Shown here one piece after another: positions 35,386 through 44,639 of a stretch of DNA of 64,000 nucleotides. Each line of letters begins with the position of its first letter. Positions within the stretch are counted from its first letter, which is position 1. Source of the stretch: Macrophomina tecta (taxonomy: Eukaryota; Ascomycota; Dothideomycetes; Botryosphaeriales; Botryosphaeriaceae); assembly GCA_024180945.1 (NCBI GenBank), contig JAKSGN010000043.1, forward strand, positions 1 through 64,000, given 5' to 3'. Made by a program: the position numbers and the translations under genes. The notes under the pieces are model-generated. The model ran no database searches. It had not been told where the DNA came from and saw only the letters and a program-made list of their open reading frames with translations.

Positions 35386-35654
35386 ATAAGTTTGACGACT
35401 ATTGCGATTAAGAGCCTTACGACCTCGGGAATATAAGTGCTATTGAGTGGTGGCTACAAGAGCCACAAAGAAGACGCTTTCCAAGGCTTTTAAGAATGGC
35501 ACTTGATATCCCCTCAATCCCAGCAATGAGTGACGAGGCGGAGCGAGTCTTTTCAGGAGCTCGTCGTACAATCTCATGGGATAGAGAGCAGTTATCCGCT
35601 CAAACAATTGAATGCTCGAATGTATGAAGAGCTGGCATCGAAATGCTTGATTAG
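35386..35654 (+). pseudogene. hAT family transposase, C-terminal dimerisation domain fragment
   Basis: About 88 codons ending in TAG at 35652. It reads IEWWLQEPQRRRFPRLLRMA, then the hAT C-terminal signature with SIPAMSDEAERVFSGARRT and a following DREQLSAQTIE. In hAT transposases this region mediates multimerisation and lies at the protein end, so the match is positionally right. The N-terminal zinc finger and catalytic parts are absent, cut by the copia LTR at 35385. One internal TAA (YCD-stop-EPYDL) and one TAG fit light C-to-T/G-to-A mutation. Much less degraded than the retroelements to the left. Confidence 0.85.
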
Positions 35655-35866
35655 ACTTTGAAATTGAATTTTTTTTTTCCCCCACTGGTTGTCCTGCCAA
35701 TAAGCCACAGTGGGAGTTGGCGTTGTGATATCTGTGATAGAAGAGGGGTGGCGCCCCGGTGGCGGAAATTCCAGGAGGATTGATCAATTTCCTGTCAATT
35801 CCATCTCAATTCAATTCAATCGTCGATATCGATTGATAAGGATTGACAGGATTGAAAACTACACTG
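35386..35866 (+). mobile_element. hAT transposon 3' end, truncated by copia D1
   Basis: Contains the C-terminal transposase dimerisation domain, then an AT-rich tail with repeated ATTGA/TCAAT subterminal motifs, ending AAAACTACACTG at 35866. Its complement CAGTGTAGTTTTCAATC is a typical hAT terminus. The eight bases after it (CTCTTCAC, 35867-35874) would be the target duplication, but the left end is missing so this cannot be confirmed. Confidence 0.75.
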
Positions 35867-36068
35867 CTCTTCACACCTCCCTTTATTGTAGTTTACCTTG
35901 ATGGTCCCTCGCTCCCCGCTGCAGCATCATTTACTGCAGCAAGATCTTCTGGTAACTTTACTCAGGGTGCGCGTACATTTCTGAACAAATTCTCGCAGGC
36001 CAACAGAGATGTATACGTTGAATCCAAACCACGTATGCTTGATAAGTTTGCTTATTACATCTGCTAGC
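35867..36068. other. Low-copy spacer between hAT end and relic gene
   Basis: About 200 bases of normal composition (CpA and TpG common). A plus-strand open stretch reads through most of it but resembles nothing I know. It may be host DNA into which the hAT element inserted, perhaps the downstream part of the gene at 36069-36371. Confidence 0.4.
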
Positions 36069-36371
36069 TTAGGGTACAACGCCAATAAAGAGCCCGATAA
36101 GCCTACGCTTCATACAAACTCGTTCTTCGTCATCCATGTGATTGAGAGCCTCATGACTCCAGTCGATTGGCCTGGGGTAGCTGTCCGAATGCTCGTCCCG
36201 CACCGCTTGGGAGTAGAATGCAGCAATGCTATCCAGTTGTTGTTCCGTCAGAAGGTGGTAATGTAGCATCGTTCGTGGAAACTCCGGATGAGGATCCCCC
36301 GTCCGAAGCTCCAGCAGTGGATGGATTCGACGACGGAGGCTTTGGATCATTAAGGCAAAAACAGGGTGCAT
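36069..36371 (-). CDS. Relic of a fungus-specific hypothetical protein gene
   Basis: A 100-codon minus-strand frame. It contains FPRTMLHYHLLTEQQLDSIA near residue 30 and, near the C-terminus, MDDEERVCMKRRLIGLFIGV. From memory this pattern (LTEEQLD, then DEERIRIKRRKFGRFIGLRGC) recurs in short fungal hypothetical proteins, usually followed by a conserved Cys and a longer tail. Here the frame stops right after FIGV, so the end is lost or lies in another exon. Immediately upstream of the first codon is TTAACTTACAG, which looks like a 3' splice site, so the ATG may not be the true start; any upstream exon was separated by the pogo insertion at 36435. Codon use is normal and no internal stops are present. 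This is the only non-transposon gene candidate in the window. Confidence 0.5.
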   Translation of the reverse strand: MHPVFALMIQSLRRRIHPLLELRTGDPHPEFPRTMLHYHLLTEQQLDSIAAFYSQAVRDEHSDSYPRPIDWSHEALNHMDDEERVCMKRRLIGLFIGVVP

Positions 36372-36434
36372 CGTGTGTTTCGGATACCGGGTCAGCTGTA
36401 AGTTAACGACCTTCAGTCATATATATACACTTTA

Positions 36435-38233
36435 AGCTTGGCACCCTAGAAGCTGCTCATCCCTAAAAGCTACTCACTCCCACGATAATGCTCACCCATC
36501 TTCAACGCATTAATTACCCACCACTCGTCGCTCAGAATGGCTAATCGTTAAGCCAATATATAAGTCGTTATCGCAGATTTACAATCCCGTGTTTATCCTT
36601 CAATTCGAGCAACCGCAAAGGCGTATAATATCCCCCAAACCACGCTCACCGCACGCGTCAATGGGACCGCGTCACGACGCGATATTAGCCGCCAACATCA
36701 ACAAAGGCTTACTCCTTTACAAGAGAAGTTCCTTGTTAAATAGATACTCGAAGAAGACGCGCGTGGATATACTCCCTCGCATACGCGCGCACGGGAAATG
36801 GCTGAGCGAGTTTTATATTCAAATGGCGATACCAAACCACTTAGCAAGAGATAGGTTTCCGGCTTCATTTATCGTAACCCACGCGTCGCCTCGATAATCG
36901 GCCGTCGAATCGAAGCCTCTCGCATCCATAGCTATACGCAGCCCGAGATTCAAGCATTCTTTAACCGCCTCGAACGCGCTATACGCGAGCACAACGTCCA
37001 AACTAACAACATATAGAATATAGATAAGCATAGGCTAGGATTCGGCATCTATACAAATACCCGTGTTCTGGGCAATGCTTCTAAGAAGCGTACTTACGTT
37101 ACGGCTCCTCAGAACCGTGAATGGGTCCCAATTATTAAGACAATCTCTACAGGGGGCAGAAAGACACGGCCGCTCGTGGTATTCAAAGACGTCACCCTAC
37201 AGTCAACCTAGTTTGGAGACAGAACGCCAGGCTAGGTATATACAACCTCAGACAATAGTTGGACATCGAACAGGATTACAATAGGGTAGTTGCAGGAGAT
37301 ATTCCTCCCAGAATCGGATATAAATGACCAACCACGAATACTCATTATCGACGGCCATGGGAACCATATAACCACTAATTTTATGTGGATATACAAGCAG
37401 AATAGCGTCAAACTTATCTATCTTCCACCACATTCATCGCATATACTACAACCACTTGATCTATCGTGCTATTCGCCTGTCAAGTCACGATATCGGTCCC
37501 AGATTACAGCACGTGCAACACTTGATAATTCGGCGCCAGTCAAGAAGCAACGCTTCATTCACTACTATAATCTCACTCGAGCTAAGTCTCTTACTGATCG
37601 AGTGATTCGTTCAGGCTGGAATACAGCTGGGATATCGTCGTGGAATCCTTCGAAGGCTTTAAACTCATCCCGAGTGGCTAAGCCCATTCAAAGGCCTATC
37701 ACTCAGCCACGGCCTACCCAAGTTTCAAATCCAAACATGACGCCAGTTTTTAAGACGCCACAGAGCTCCCAACGGCTCCAGTAGCTTACTCAGAGGGTGC
37801 AGATGCAGTCAAAGATACAACGGGTTATTCGGACGATCCTTCAAAAGGCAGGCAGGGCGATTAAGAGGGCAAACTTCACGCAAGCAATACAGCAAGCCAC
37901 AATTCAACGACAACAACATCAGATTGAGTCACTTGCACCTGTAAAGCCACGCACAAAGGTCACTATTGACCCAAATACTCGCAAAGCGAGTATAGAATCA
38001 ATTCGAGCTGCACAGGAGGAGTCTAAAGGCGTTGCAAAGGAACGGGCGCAAAAGCAGCCACTTTGGGACGCTAAAAAGGCTGCAAACGAAGCAGCTGCTA
38101 CTGCTTTATCTAATATATGCGCTGAGTGGCAATTGTAGCCGTCGTTGTTGTATAATTAGGCGTTGAATTGAATAGCTTCATCTTGGGCGGGTGAGCAGCT
38201 TCCAGAGGTGAGCGGCTTCTAGGGTGCCAAGCT
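36435..38233 (+). mobile_element. Pogo/Fot1-type DNA transposon (pogo1), complete
   Basis: 1799 bases bounded by terminal inverted repeats of about 45 bases that start AGCTTGGCACCCTAGAAGC, with TA duplications at 36433-36434 and 38234-38235. Sub-terminal repeats of GAAGCTGCTCA/GAAGCGGCTCA type lie within the ends. Length, TA target and transposase type all match the Fot1/pogo group. It inserted into the low-copy DNA upstream of the relic gene. Confidence 0.93.
36537..38138 (+). pseudogene. Pogo/Fot1-type transposase, inactivated only by stop codons
   Basis: One frame of 533 codons from ATG 36537 (MANR) to TAG 38138 with no frameshift. N-terminal helix-turn-helix (IRATAKAYNIPQTTLTARVN), then a CENP-B-like DNA-binding domain (LTPLQEKFLV, GYTPSHTRAREMAERVL), then a DDE domain: first Asp in NIDKHRLGFG, second in ILIIDGHGNHITTNF, third in HILQPLDLSCYSPVK. 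A Gln- and Lys-rich tail follows. About nine in-frame TAG/TAA codons interrupt it, most where the family has Trp, so single G-to-A or C-to-T changes explain them. The residue after the first Asp is Lys where Glu is usual. Transposase would bind the inverted repeats and cut at TA. Confidence 0.9.
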
Positions 38234-38235
38234 TA

Positions 38236-38366
38236 CCTCGAGAAATTTTCCAGCGGGTTGATAGTTCCAGCAGTGCGTATTTATTGCGCGGCGAAGACTT
38301 GCGCGAAGCCGGTCCAAGGGCAGATTTCCATTCGCATCGCATTGATGGATACTTTACACCACCAAA
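38236..38366. other. Leader between pogo1 and the Tc1 transposase frame
   Basis: 131 bases of normal composition that may hold the left terminal repeat and promoter of the Tc1-like element. No clear inverted repeat partner can be named because the right end of that element is missing. Confidence 0.4.
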
Positions 38367-39112
38367 ATGTCACCACAACGCACTTCTCTCAAAGAGCTCT
38401 TTGGCACACATACTCCTAATCAACACTACTCTCCACATCAGCGAGGAACCTTGCTTGCCTGCAAGGCTCTAGGCAAGAAACCTACCTGGTTTCAGAAGCA
38501 CTTGGGCGTACCTGAATCTTCAGTGCCCTCGACTGTCCAGCTTGCGCTATTACGCAACGAAGGGCGCTCACAATTACGAACTGGCCGGCCAAAATGCTTT
38601 TCGGATACCGACAAGCGATATATTCTACGTGTAGTACGAGCAAAACCCAAAACTCATGTATAAGGAGGTCCGAGTAGTTACAGGTGTAACCTGTCATGAC
38701 CGAACCATCTCTCGACTATTGGACACCTATAATATTAAGAAATGACGCGCAGCCGGCCGACCAGAACTCACGGAGGAACATGCTGCTATTAGGCTCGCCT
38801 GGGCGCTCGAGCATGTGCACTGGACCGAGGCGCAATGGAAGACAATTATCTGGTCGGACGAATGCTCTGCGGAGCGAAGAAAGGGCAAAAAACGGGAGTG
38901 GTGTTTTCGCACTCCAGGCCAAAAATGGGAACCCCAAATGATTCAACCGTACCTAAAAGGAAAAGATATATCTGTTATGGTATGGGCAGGTTTTTCTGGC
39001 TTACGAGGAAGGTCTCCCTTACATCTGATGGTGCGCGATTCTCTAGCTAAATGAGGCGGGTATTCAGCCAACTCTTACCTTGAGGTTCTTGAGGAAAACG
39101 TACCACAGGTAT
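38367..39112 (+). pseudogene. Tc1/mariner-type transposase, 3' truncated
   Basis: From ATG 38367 (MSPQRTSLKELFGTH) a helix-turn-helix region runs to about 38650. A one-base shift then moves the frame, and coding continues through YKEVRVVTGVTCHDRTISRL, HWTEAQWKTIIWSDECS (first catalytic Asp), WCFRTPGQKWEPQMIQPY and YSANSYLEVLEENVPQV. This is the DDE_3 pattern of Tc1/mariner elements. Two stops (TGA) fit single transitions from Trp and Arg codons. The copia LTR starting at 39113 removes the second and third catalytic Asp residues and the right terminus, so the element is dead. Confidence 0.85.
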
Positions 39113-39342
39113 TGTAAGGATACTGACGCGCTACTTCTTCATTGTCGTCCCAATTCGGAATCTTTAATATTTCGCTTTTATGAGCAGCCCCACCTTCATT
39201 TCCGATTCTCCGAGAACTCGTGTATATATTCTACAGTAGATAGCTTCATTCACAGAAGGGGGAGATTCCTCTATTTTGATACCTCTCCCTATGCACGCAA
39301 GGATATGCTGCGCACCAGGATGAGTTACCCCAAAACTCAACA
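39113..39342 (+). repeat. 5' LTR of a truncated copia element (family H)
   Basis: Runs from TGTAAGGATACTG to ACTCAACA and is followed directly by the half-tRNA type site GTTATGAGCCCGG. The right end is secure from that site. The left end is placed where Tc1 homology stops and a TG occurs. Nearly free of RIP. Confidence 0.65.
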
Positions 39343-39548
39343 GTTATGAGCCCGGATCACGCACTCTTTAGCGTGCACTCACTCTACTACCAGTGCAACA
39401 CCCGCACTCTCTATTTTTAGGAAACAACAGGAACCTACGGACCCGCAACAGGGTAAATTACGCTCGCACACCGAGAAAGTTCGGAGCCTTGGCACAAGCG
39501 AAGCTCTATTTCGAGCCTTACCAGCGACCTTACCTCACGACTTTCACA

Positions 39549-40034
39549 ATGAACTACACCACAACTAGGGCTATTCTAGCCAAGCCCGCTGACTTGGATA
39601 ACTAGCTAGGCCAGGTCAAAGCCCGTGCGGAAGCCTTAGATATCTGGGAGCTTATTAATCCCGCAATCGTCCTAAAACCAAGAACCTCGCCTAAGCCGGA
39701 CCCACCACGGCTTCAATTCGACGAGAACCAGGAACCTACTACTAACAAGAATACATTTGCACTCCTTACGAGTCAATATCGCATCGACCTAGAAGAATAC
39801 CGAATCTAGAAGAAGGCTCTAGTCGATTTAACTACCTATATTTAGAAGTTAATTTTAACTAAGCTTCTACCTTTCTTATCCGACCTTCCTTCTCATTCCT
39901 AGGACTTCCTACGAGCCCTACAGAAGCGTCTAGCTCCTATAGATGACGCACGTACTCTTAAACTTAAATTGCAGTACCGGCAACTGCAGAAAACCCCGAA
40001 AACTCAGGATGTCGAATTATAGATTAAGGAGTGG
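39549..40034 (+). pseudogene. Copia family H gag fragment
   Basis: 162 codons from ATG 39549 (MNYTTTRAILAKPADLDN) to the LTR at 40035. It reads as a copia Gag N-terminal region with ARAEALDIWELINPAI and LTSQYRIDLEEY. Five internal TAG codons, at least three where Trp is expected, and no indels. The remainder is lost at the junction with the next copia 5' end. Mutation is light compared with the flanking 40 kb. Confidence 0.75.
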
Positions 40035-40254
40035 TGTTGGAATATTTGATTCAGTAGTGTTTTGGATTCAGTTATGTCTTATACTCGTTGCACACCTGTC
40101 GCAGCAGGTAAGCAAGTTACATACCCGTTTTACCCTAGTAGGTAGAATAGGTATAAGGGAAGCCCGTACGGCCTCCCTCTACTAGATATGCTAAATCTAT
40201 AGGAACTCATCTTTATTAGTTGAATTAAGGCTGCCAATTAGTTATTTTCCAACA
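40035..40254 (+). repeat. 5' LTR of a truncated copia element (C family relative)
   Basis: 220 bases, TGTTGGAATA to TTTTCCAACA, sharing a long block (GTTTTGGATTCAGTTATGTC and the GGAAGCCCGTACGGCC part) with the solo LTR at 17311. Followed by the primer-binding site GTTATAAGCCCGG. No target duplication partner is present. Confidence 0.85.
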
Positions 40255-40607
40255 GTTATAAGCCCGGGTGCATCTTAGGTGCCTTTCGTAATCTAAGCCA
40301 TTCTCTAGAAGCACCTCTTTGTACTACGTTTAAGCGTTCCGTGGTATCTGGACGTCTCGCTTGGCATTCTTTTGCTATATAGTTATAAGCGGAGCCAAGT
40401 GCCTCCCTTATTCGTTATTTTTATAACGGTTATCTAAACCATTACTAAGTGCCTATTTTGGCAGCCCTTTCTAGGTGTGGCGTTCCTAGTAGGTATACTA
40501 GCTATTTAGCGAGTTTTACTACGTACTAGCGCTGCCTCTAAGTTACCTACGGCCACAAGACTCGGCCCGATTATCCGATAAGCAACTACTAGCTACTACT
40601 AGTAACC

Positions 40608-40956
40608 ATGGCCTTATTAAAGCCTATTATCGTCCTTAAGTCGTCCGATAACTGGGATAAGTAGTATTTTACTATCTAAGCCCGAGCGAAGTAGGGGAAA
40701 ATCTTCGACTACATTAATCCGAACCTTATAGAGAAGCCAATCCAGCTAATTAAGCCACGTAGCCCTACGAAACTAAAAAACGACTCTACACGAGTATAGG
40801 AGCGTTATAAGCTATAACGTAAGGACTATAAACAAGAGCTCCGAGAATACGAGAAGCTAGAAAAAGAAATTAATAATCTATTAACGATTATTCTAGACTC
40901 TATTAGCTCCTCTCTCCAACCGATTCTTCGAAAACTAAGGGATAACCTATACCCTT
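40608..40956 (+). pseudogene. Copia (C family relative) gag fragment
   Basis: From ATG 40608 (MALLKPIIVLKSSDNWDK) about 116 codons, with KIFDYINPNLIEKPIQLIKP and a Lys/Glu-rich helical part, ending at the family A LTR at 40957. Internal stops are TAG or TAA. A leader of about 350 bases without genes lies between the primer-binding site and this start. Confidence 0.75.
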
Positions 40957-41752
40957 TGTAACGGCGGCCTCTTCCACTAGGCTTCGGAGTCGCCTAGCAG
41001 GGTCAGGTAGCGGTAAGGTTTACCTTGAAGGACAAGAGAAGGGTAAAGGATTGGAACGATGGGTAGCGATCACGTGACAGGTCGGTGCGCGGTGCGCGTC
41101 AGGCTTGTTACCTCCAATAAGTCTGTATTGGAATCTTGAGTTGACCACGAAGGCCAAAGTACTACCTAATGAGTGTGTTCTATATACTGTAGGAAAGCTA
41201 TGACAATCTGGGGATCAGGACGACTGTTGGATCAGTCGTGGTGTTGGATCAATCTGAGAGTTGGATCAGTGCCAAGGCTTCTGATCCTCGAGTGGGCCTG
41301 GTGGGCCCCACGTGACTTGGGCGCTAATGCCCGTTTTCCGGAATCCGACTTCTTCCTTGATGAGCGGACGATATGTCCGCCTTTCTCTTGTTCGTTCTTC
41401 GTGCTCGAAAGTCGGTTTCCCGGGTTCCATCTCCTGCCCTTGGCAAGGGTGTATACTCCTGTACTTACTACCCGGTTTGGCCAAGCGTACTTCCGTGACT
41501 GATTCTTCCCCTGCGGGATTCTGCCCTTGGTGTGTCGCTGCGCCGCGTGGGCGTCGTTCCCGTGTGGGCTTCTGTTGTTGCCTAGCCTGGGTCCGTACGC
41601 GCCGTCCTCCCTTGAGGCTGGTTTTCCCGTGCGGGCGCCTTGGTCGTGCGGCTCTGCTGCCCGTGAGGGTTTCTGGCCCCTGCGGTGCCTTTTCCCGTGC
41701 GGGCTCCCAGCCCGCGGGGTCATAAAGCCCTTGTCCCCGGGGGTTCGTAACA
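40957..41752. repeat. Family A gypsy LTR, nearly unmutated, without target duplication
   Basis: 796 bases from TGTAACGGCGGCC to GTTCGTAACA, the least mutated family A LTR in the window. The flanks are CCCTT and GCAAT, and the sequences beyond are different copia fragments in opposite orientation, so this is not a simple solo LTR. TATATA at 41181-41186 and GTTGACCAC at 41140-41148 (minus strand GTGGTCAAC) form the conserved promoter block with 38-base spacing. The motif TTCCCGTGYGGGC recurs near 41557, 41624 and 41692. Confidence 0.88.
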
Positions 41753-42065
41753 GCAATATCATCTATAAAGAAGAATAGAATAAGGTATTAATTAGTAAAA
41801 AGATAGTTAACTTCTAGTACTTTAAAGAGCTTAAGATTTCGAAGTATCTCTAATAGGTGCTTATACTAAAGGGCTAGGAACTACTTAAGTCTATATAGTA
41901 CTCTTAGTAGCTAAAAGATATTTCTAGCTTCGAGATTCTAATACTTTAGTAGGAGTTCGATTTATCTTAGAAGCTTATAGTACGTATCTTCGTCGATTAG
42001 ACTATTAATAAATATGTTAACTATATCTAGTTATAGGGTTTCTAGGTTAAAGGCTATTATAAGAG
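41753..42065 (-). pseudogene. Copia reverse transcriptase fragment
   Basis: Minus strand reads a copia RT palm, starting at the right with NLETLQLDIVN and ending FFFIDDI at the left junction, so the catalytic YVDD-type box is right at the breakpoint and its Asp pair is intact. It is cut by the family A LTR on the left and the family B LTR at 42066 on the right. Heavily RIP-mutated, unlike its left neighbour. Confidence 0.8.
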
Positions 42066-42508
42066 TATTATAATATAGCCTTTACGGGAGTATAGAAAGA
42101 AAGATAAGGAAGCCTTAAAAAAGATTCTATCTAAAAAAGATAGAATTATATAGCTTAGTACGTAACCTTTCCCCTATAGACCTATATATCGCCCTTAAGA
42201 GCCTAGGCTATATAGAGTAATAGTCGCCTAGTATAGCCACGGCGATATCTAGTAATACTAGATTATATATACTCTTCTACTAGTATATAAACTATACTTC
42301 TTAGATAGCTTTAATCTTTGTAGTTAACTTCTTTAATAATAGAATTTAGACTCTATTAGTAATATAGCCTTCGCACGTAGTACTTAGTTATATTATATAT
42401 TTAATTTACTCTTACCCTCTTTTTATATCTACTTAAGAAAAACTTCTTTAATAGATTTTCTTTCTCTTTAGTATTTAGATTCTTAGAGGTAGAGGCCTAC
42501 TTATTATA
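42066..42508 (+). repeat. 5' LTR of gypsy B3
   Basis: 443 bases, TATTATAATATAGCC to TTATTATA. Aligns with other family B LTRs, including the TATA box and the TAGTTAAC block, and is followed by CTTTAACTAC. Confidence 0.88.
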
Positions 42509-43117
42509 CTTTAACTACTATTTTTATAAGGAGAGGATGGCTCTAAGATTAAGTCTTATTAGGTAAGGTATTACCCCCTAACGAGTTTAGAAAATAGTAA
42601 AATAGCACTAGAATCTTAGATAGAGGTCGACCCGGCTAAGGGTTATATTTAGGGTGCCTAGAGGCTAGCTTAGCTTGTATAGTAAACGGAGCCCACTAGA
42701 GCTAAGCTCTTATAGCTTATTAAGAAGCTAAAGACTTAAAATACTTAACTAATCAAGTATACGATAAAGCGGAGCACTACTAAGGTTAAAATAGTAGTAC
42801 CTAAGAAGTTTAATAGAAATAGAAAGAAGCTCTAATTCTTTCTACTCTAAATATAATACTACCTCTAGTTTAATTAAGCGTAATTTAATAGCAATGCTAA
42901 GAAAGTACTCTTCGCATTAATTTACCTTAGAAGAATAGTAGAAGTATAGATAGAACTATATCTTCGCGACTACCTAGCTAACAAATACTCTCTCGAGAAG
43001 AAACGAGAAAAGACTAAGAAAATCTTCGATATCTATACGGAATTCGTAGATAACCTTAGAACTACTTTTAACGATTAAGATAAAGTCCGTAAAGCCTCTA
43101 ACGATATTATAACTATT
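42509..43117 (+). pseudogene. Gypsy B3 leader and partial gag
   Basis: Collinear with 7368-7975 of B2, including the Gag stretch ending NLRTTFND. Cut by the copia E 5' LTR at 43118, and the gag does not continue beyond copia E at 48541. Confidence 0.8.
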
Positions 43118-43262
43118 TATTAGAAATAGCTATACACGAGCGTATAAATATATTCTAAAGTAGTTAGCTTTAGATTCTAAGAATAAGAGGTGACTTCTAA
43201 GCCTCTTTCTTTTAATATATACTACTTATTATCTAGCGATTGCGACCCTATCTAATCTAATA
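43118..43262 (+). repeat. 5' LTR of copia E
   Basis: TATTAGAAATAGC to CTAATCTAATA. Very similar to 48395-48540. Confidence 0.9.
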
Positions 43263-43633
43263 GTTATAAGCCCGGATATGCGTATAATATATTCTAGTAT
43301 CTAAAGCTATCTTCTATTTGTACCTCCTTATACATATTCGACGTACCGAGGTATTCGGACGTTATCTTAGTACTTATTATCTACTTCTAAGAAAAGCTAT
43401 TAGTGCCTCTTATATTACTAGATTACTCGTTTCGAGGACTAGTATTAACTCGCCTTATTTAGATAGTAAAGTATCTTTTATATTATTTTTACTAGCGCCC
43501 CTTATACAGGAGTACTAATTAGGAAGTAAGTAAAAGACTATAATCGTAGTTAAAATATTTTATCGAACCGACTAGCTATATATTTAATAACTATTATCTA
43601 CTATTAGTTACTAATTACTAACTATTAATAGCT

Positions 43634-44530
43634 ATAGCATCTTCTAAACTAATCGTTATTCTAAGATCTACAGATAACTAGAAAGAATAGTATTTTATTA
43701 TCTAATTACGAGCTAAGAAGGCTTAAATCTTTACCTATATTAATCTATCGAAAGTAACTAAACTAGTATAACTAACGAAACCTATTAAACCTATAAAACT
43801 AAAATCCTTAGATGACGATAATAATCGTATATAGAATTAGTATAAGATAAAAAGAAAAGATTATAAGAAGAATCTTAAAGAGTATAAGAAGTATATAAAA
43901 GAAATTAATAATCTCTTATTAGTTATTAAGAATTTAGTTAGCTAGCCGTTTCTCCTAATTCTTCTTAAGCTAAATAAGAACTTATATTCTTATTTATAGC
44001 TACGTGCTCTAAAGGCTCGCCTCTAGCCTACCTCCTAAATATAAGAAGAACTTATTATTAACCATCTTAGATAGCTTAAGAAGTCGCCTAGTAGTTAAAA
44101 CCTTAAGAAATAGCTTATACAATAGAAGGAGACTATATTTAAAGCTAAGGCGCTTAGCCTTCCTAATATCTTAAATAATCGAGGTAAGAAGAACTTCCTT
44201 AAGATACTTACATTATATAATATATAATAGACTACTAATCGAAAGATTAAGCTTTAAGACGATAAACTTACTAAATTCCTTTAAGAGCTTATTATCGACT
44301 ACTAGAACTATTATTACCAAGGACTAGCTAAAAACCTAAAGATTACTAAGGTAGCCTTTGTAGTAACGCTCCGAAACTAGTAGTAAGAAATAAGAATAGT
44401 ATATATATACGGCTTCTAGTATATCTATTATAAGTACTACTATCTTAACCTAGTTACTAGGCCCAAGGACTAGAAACCAAATAAAAAATAATAAGCTAAG
44501 GTTAATAAAGTACTTACGGACCCTACTATT
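43634..44530 (+). pseudogene. Copia E gag remnant
   Basis: Starts at 43634, where an ATA stands in place of the expected ATG before ASSKLIVILRSTDN, followed by YFII and LRAKKA. Later a Lys-rich helical part and, near 44410-44470, a run of Tyr codons (YIYYKYYYLN) where zinc-knuckle Cys residues would be. Stops are TAG/TAA. Loss of the start codon fits RIP, since ATG contains TpG. Confidence 0.75.
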
Positions 44531-44639
44531 AAAAGCTAAGTAGATAAATCTATTAAGAGAAATAAGGACTAGAAGAGTAGAAATAAGTAATCTAAAAAGT
44601 ATAATATAAGTATAGAAAAAGTAAGCAGTATACCTATAG

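Noticed and set aside
35440..35787. 115-codon minus-strand open frame
   Set aside because: Opposite strand of the clear hAT transposase domain and of its AT-rich 3' end; composition not protein-like.
35843..36067. Plus-strand frame of 74 codons after the hAT end
   Set aside because: Its start lies inside the hAT terminus and it matches no family I know; not supportable as a gene.
38716..38946. Minus-strand frames opposite the Tc1 transposase
   Set aside because: Shadows of the plus-strand DDE_3 coding sequence.
41232..41762. 176-codon minus-strand open frame (and overlapping plus-strand frames)
   Set aside because: Lies wholly inside the nearly unmutated family A LTR; open only because the LTR is GC-rich. 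No matching frame survives in the other LTR copies.
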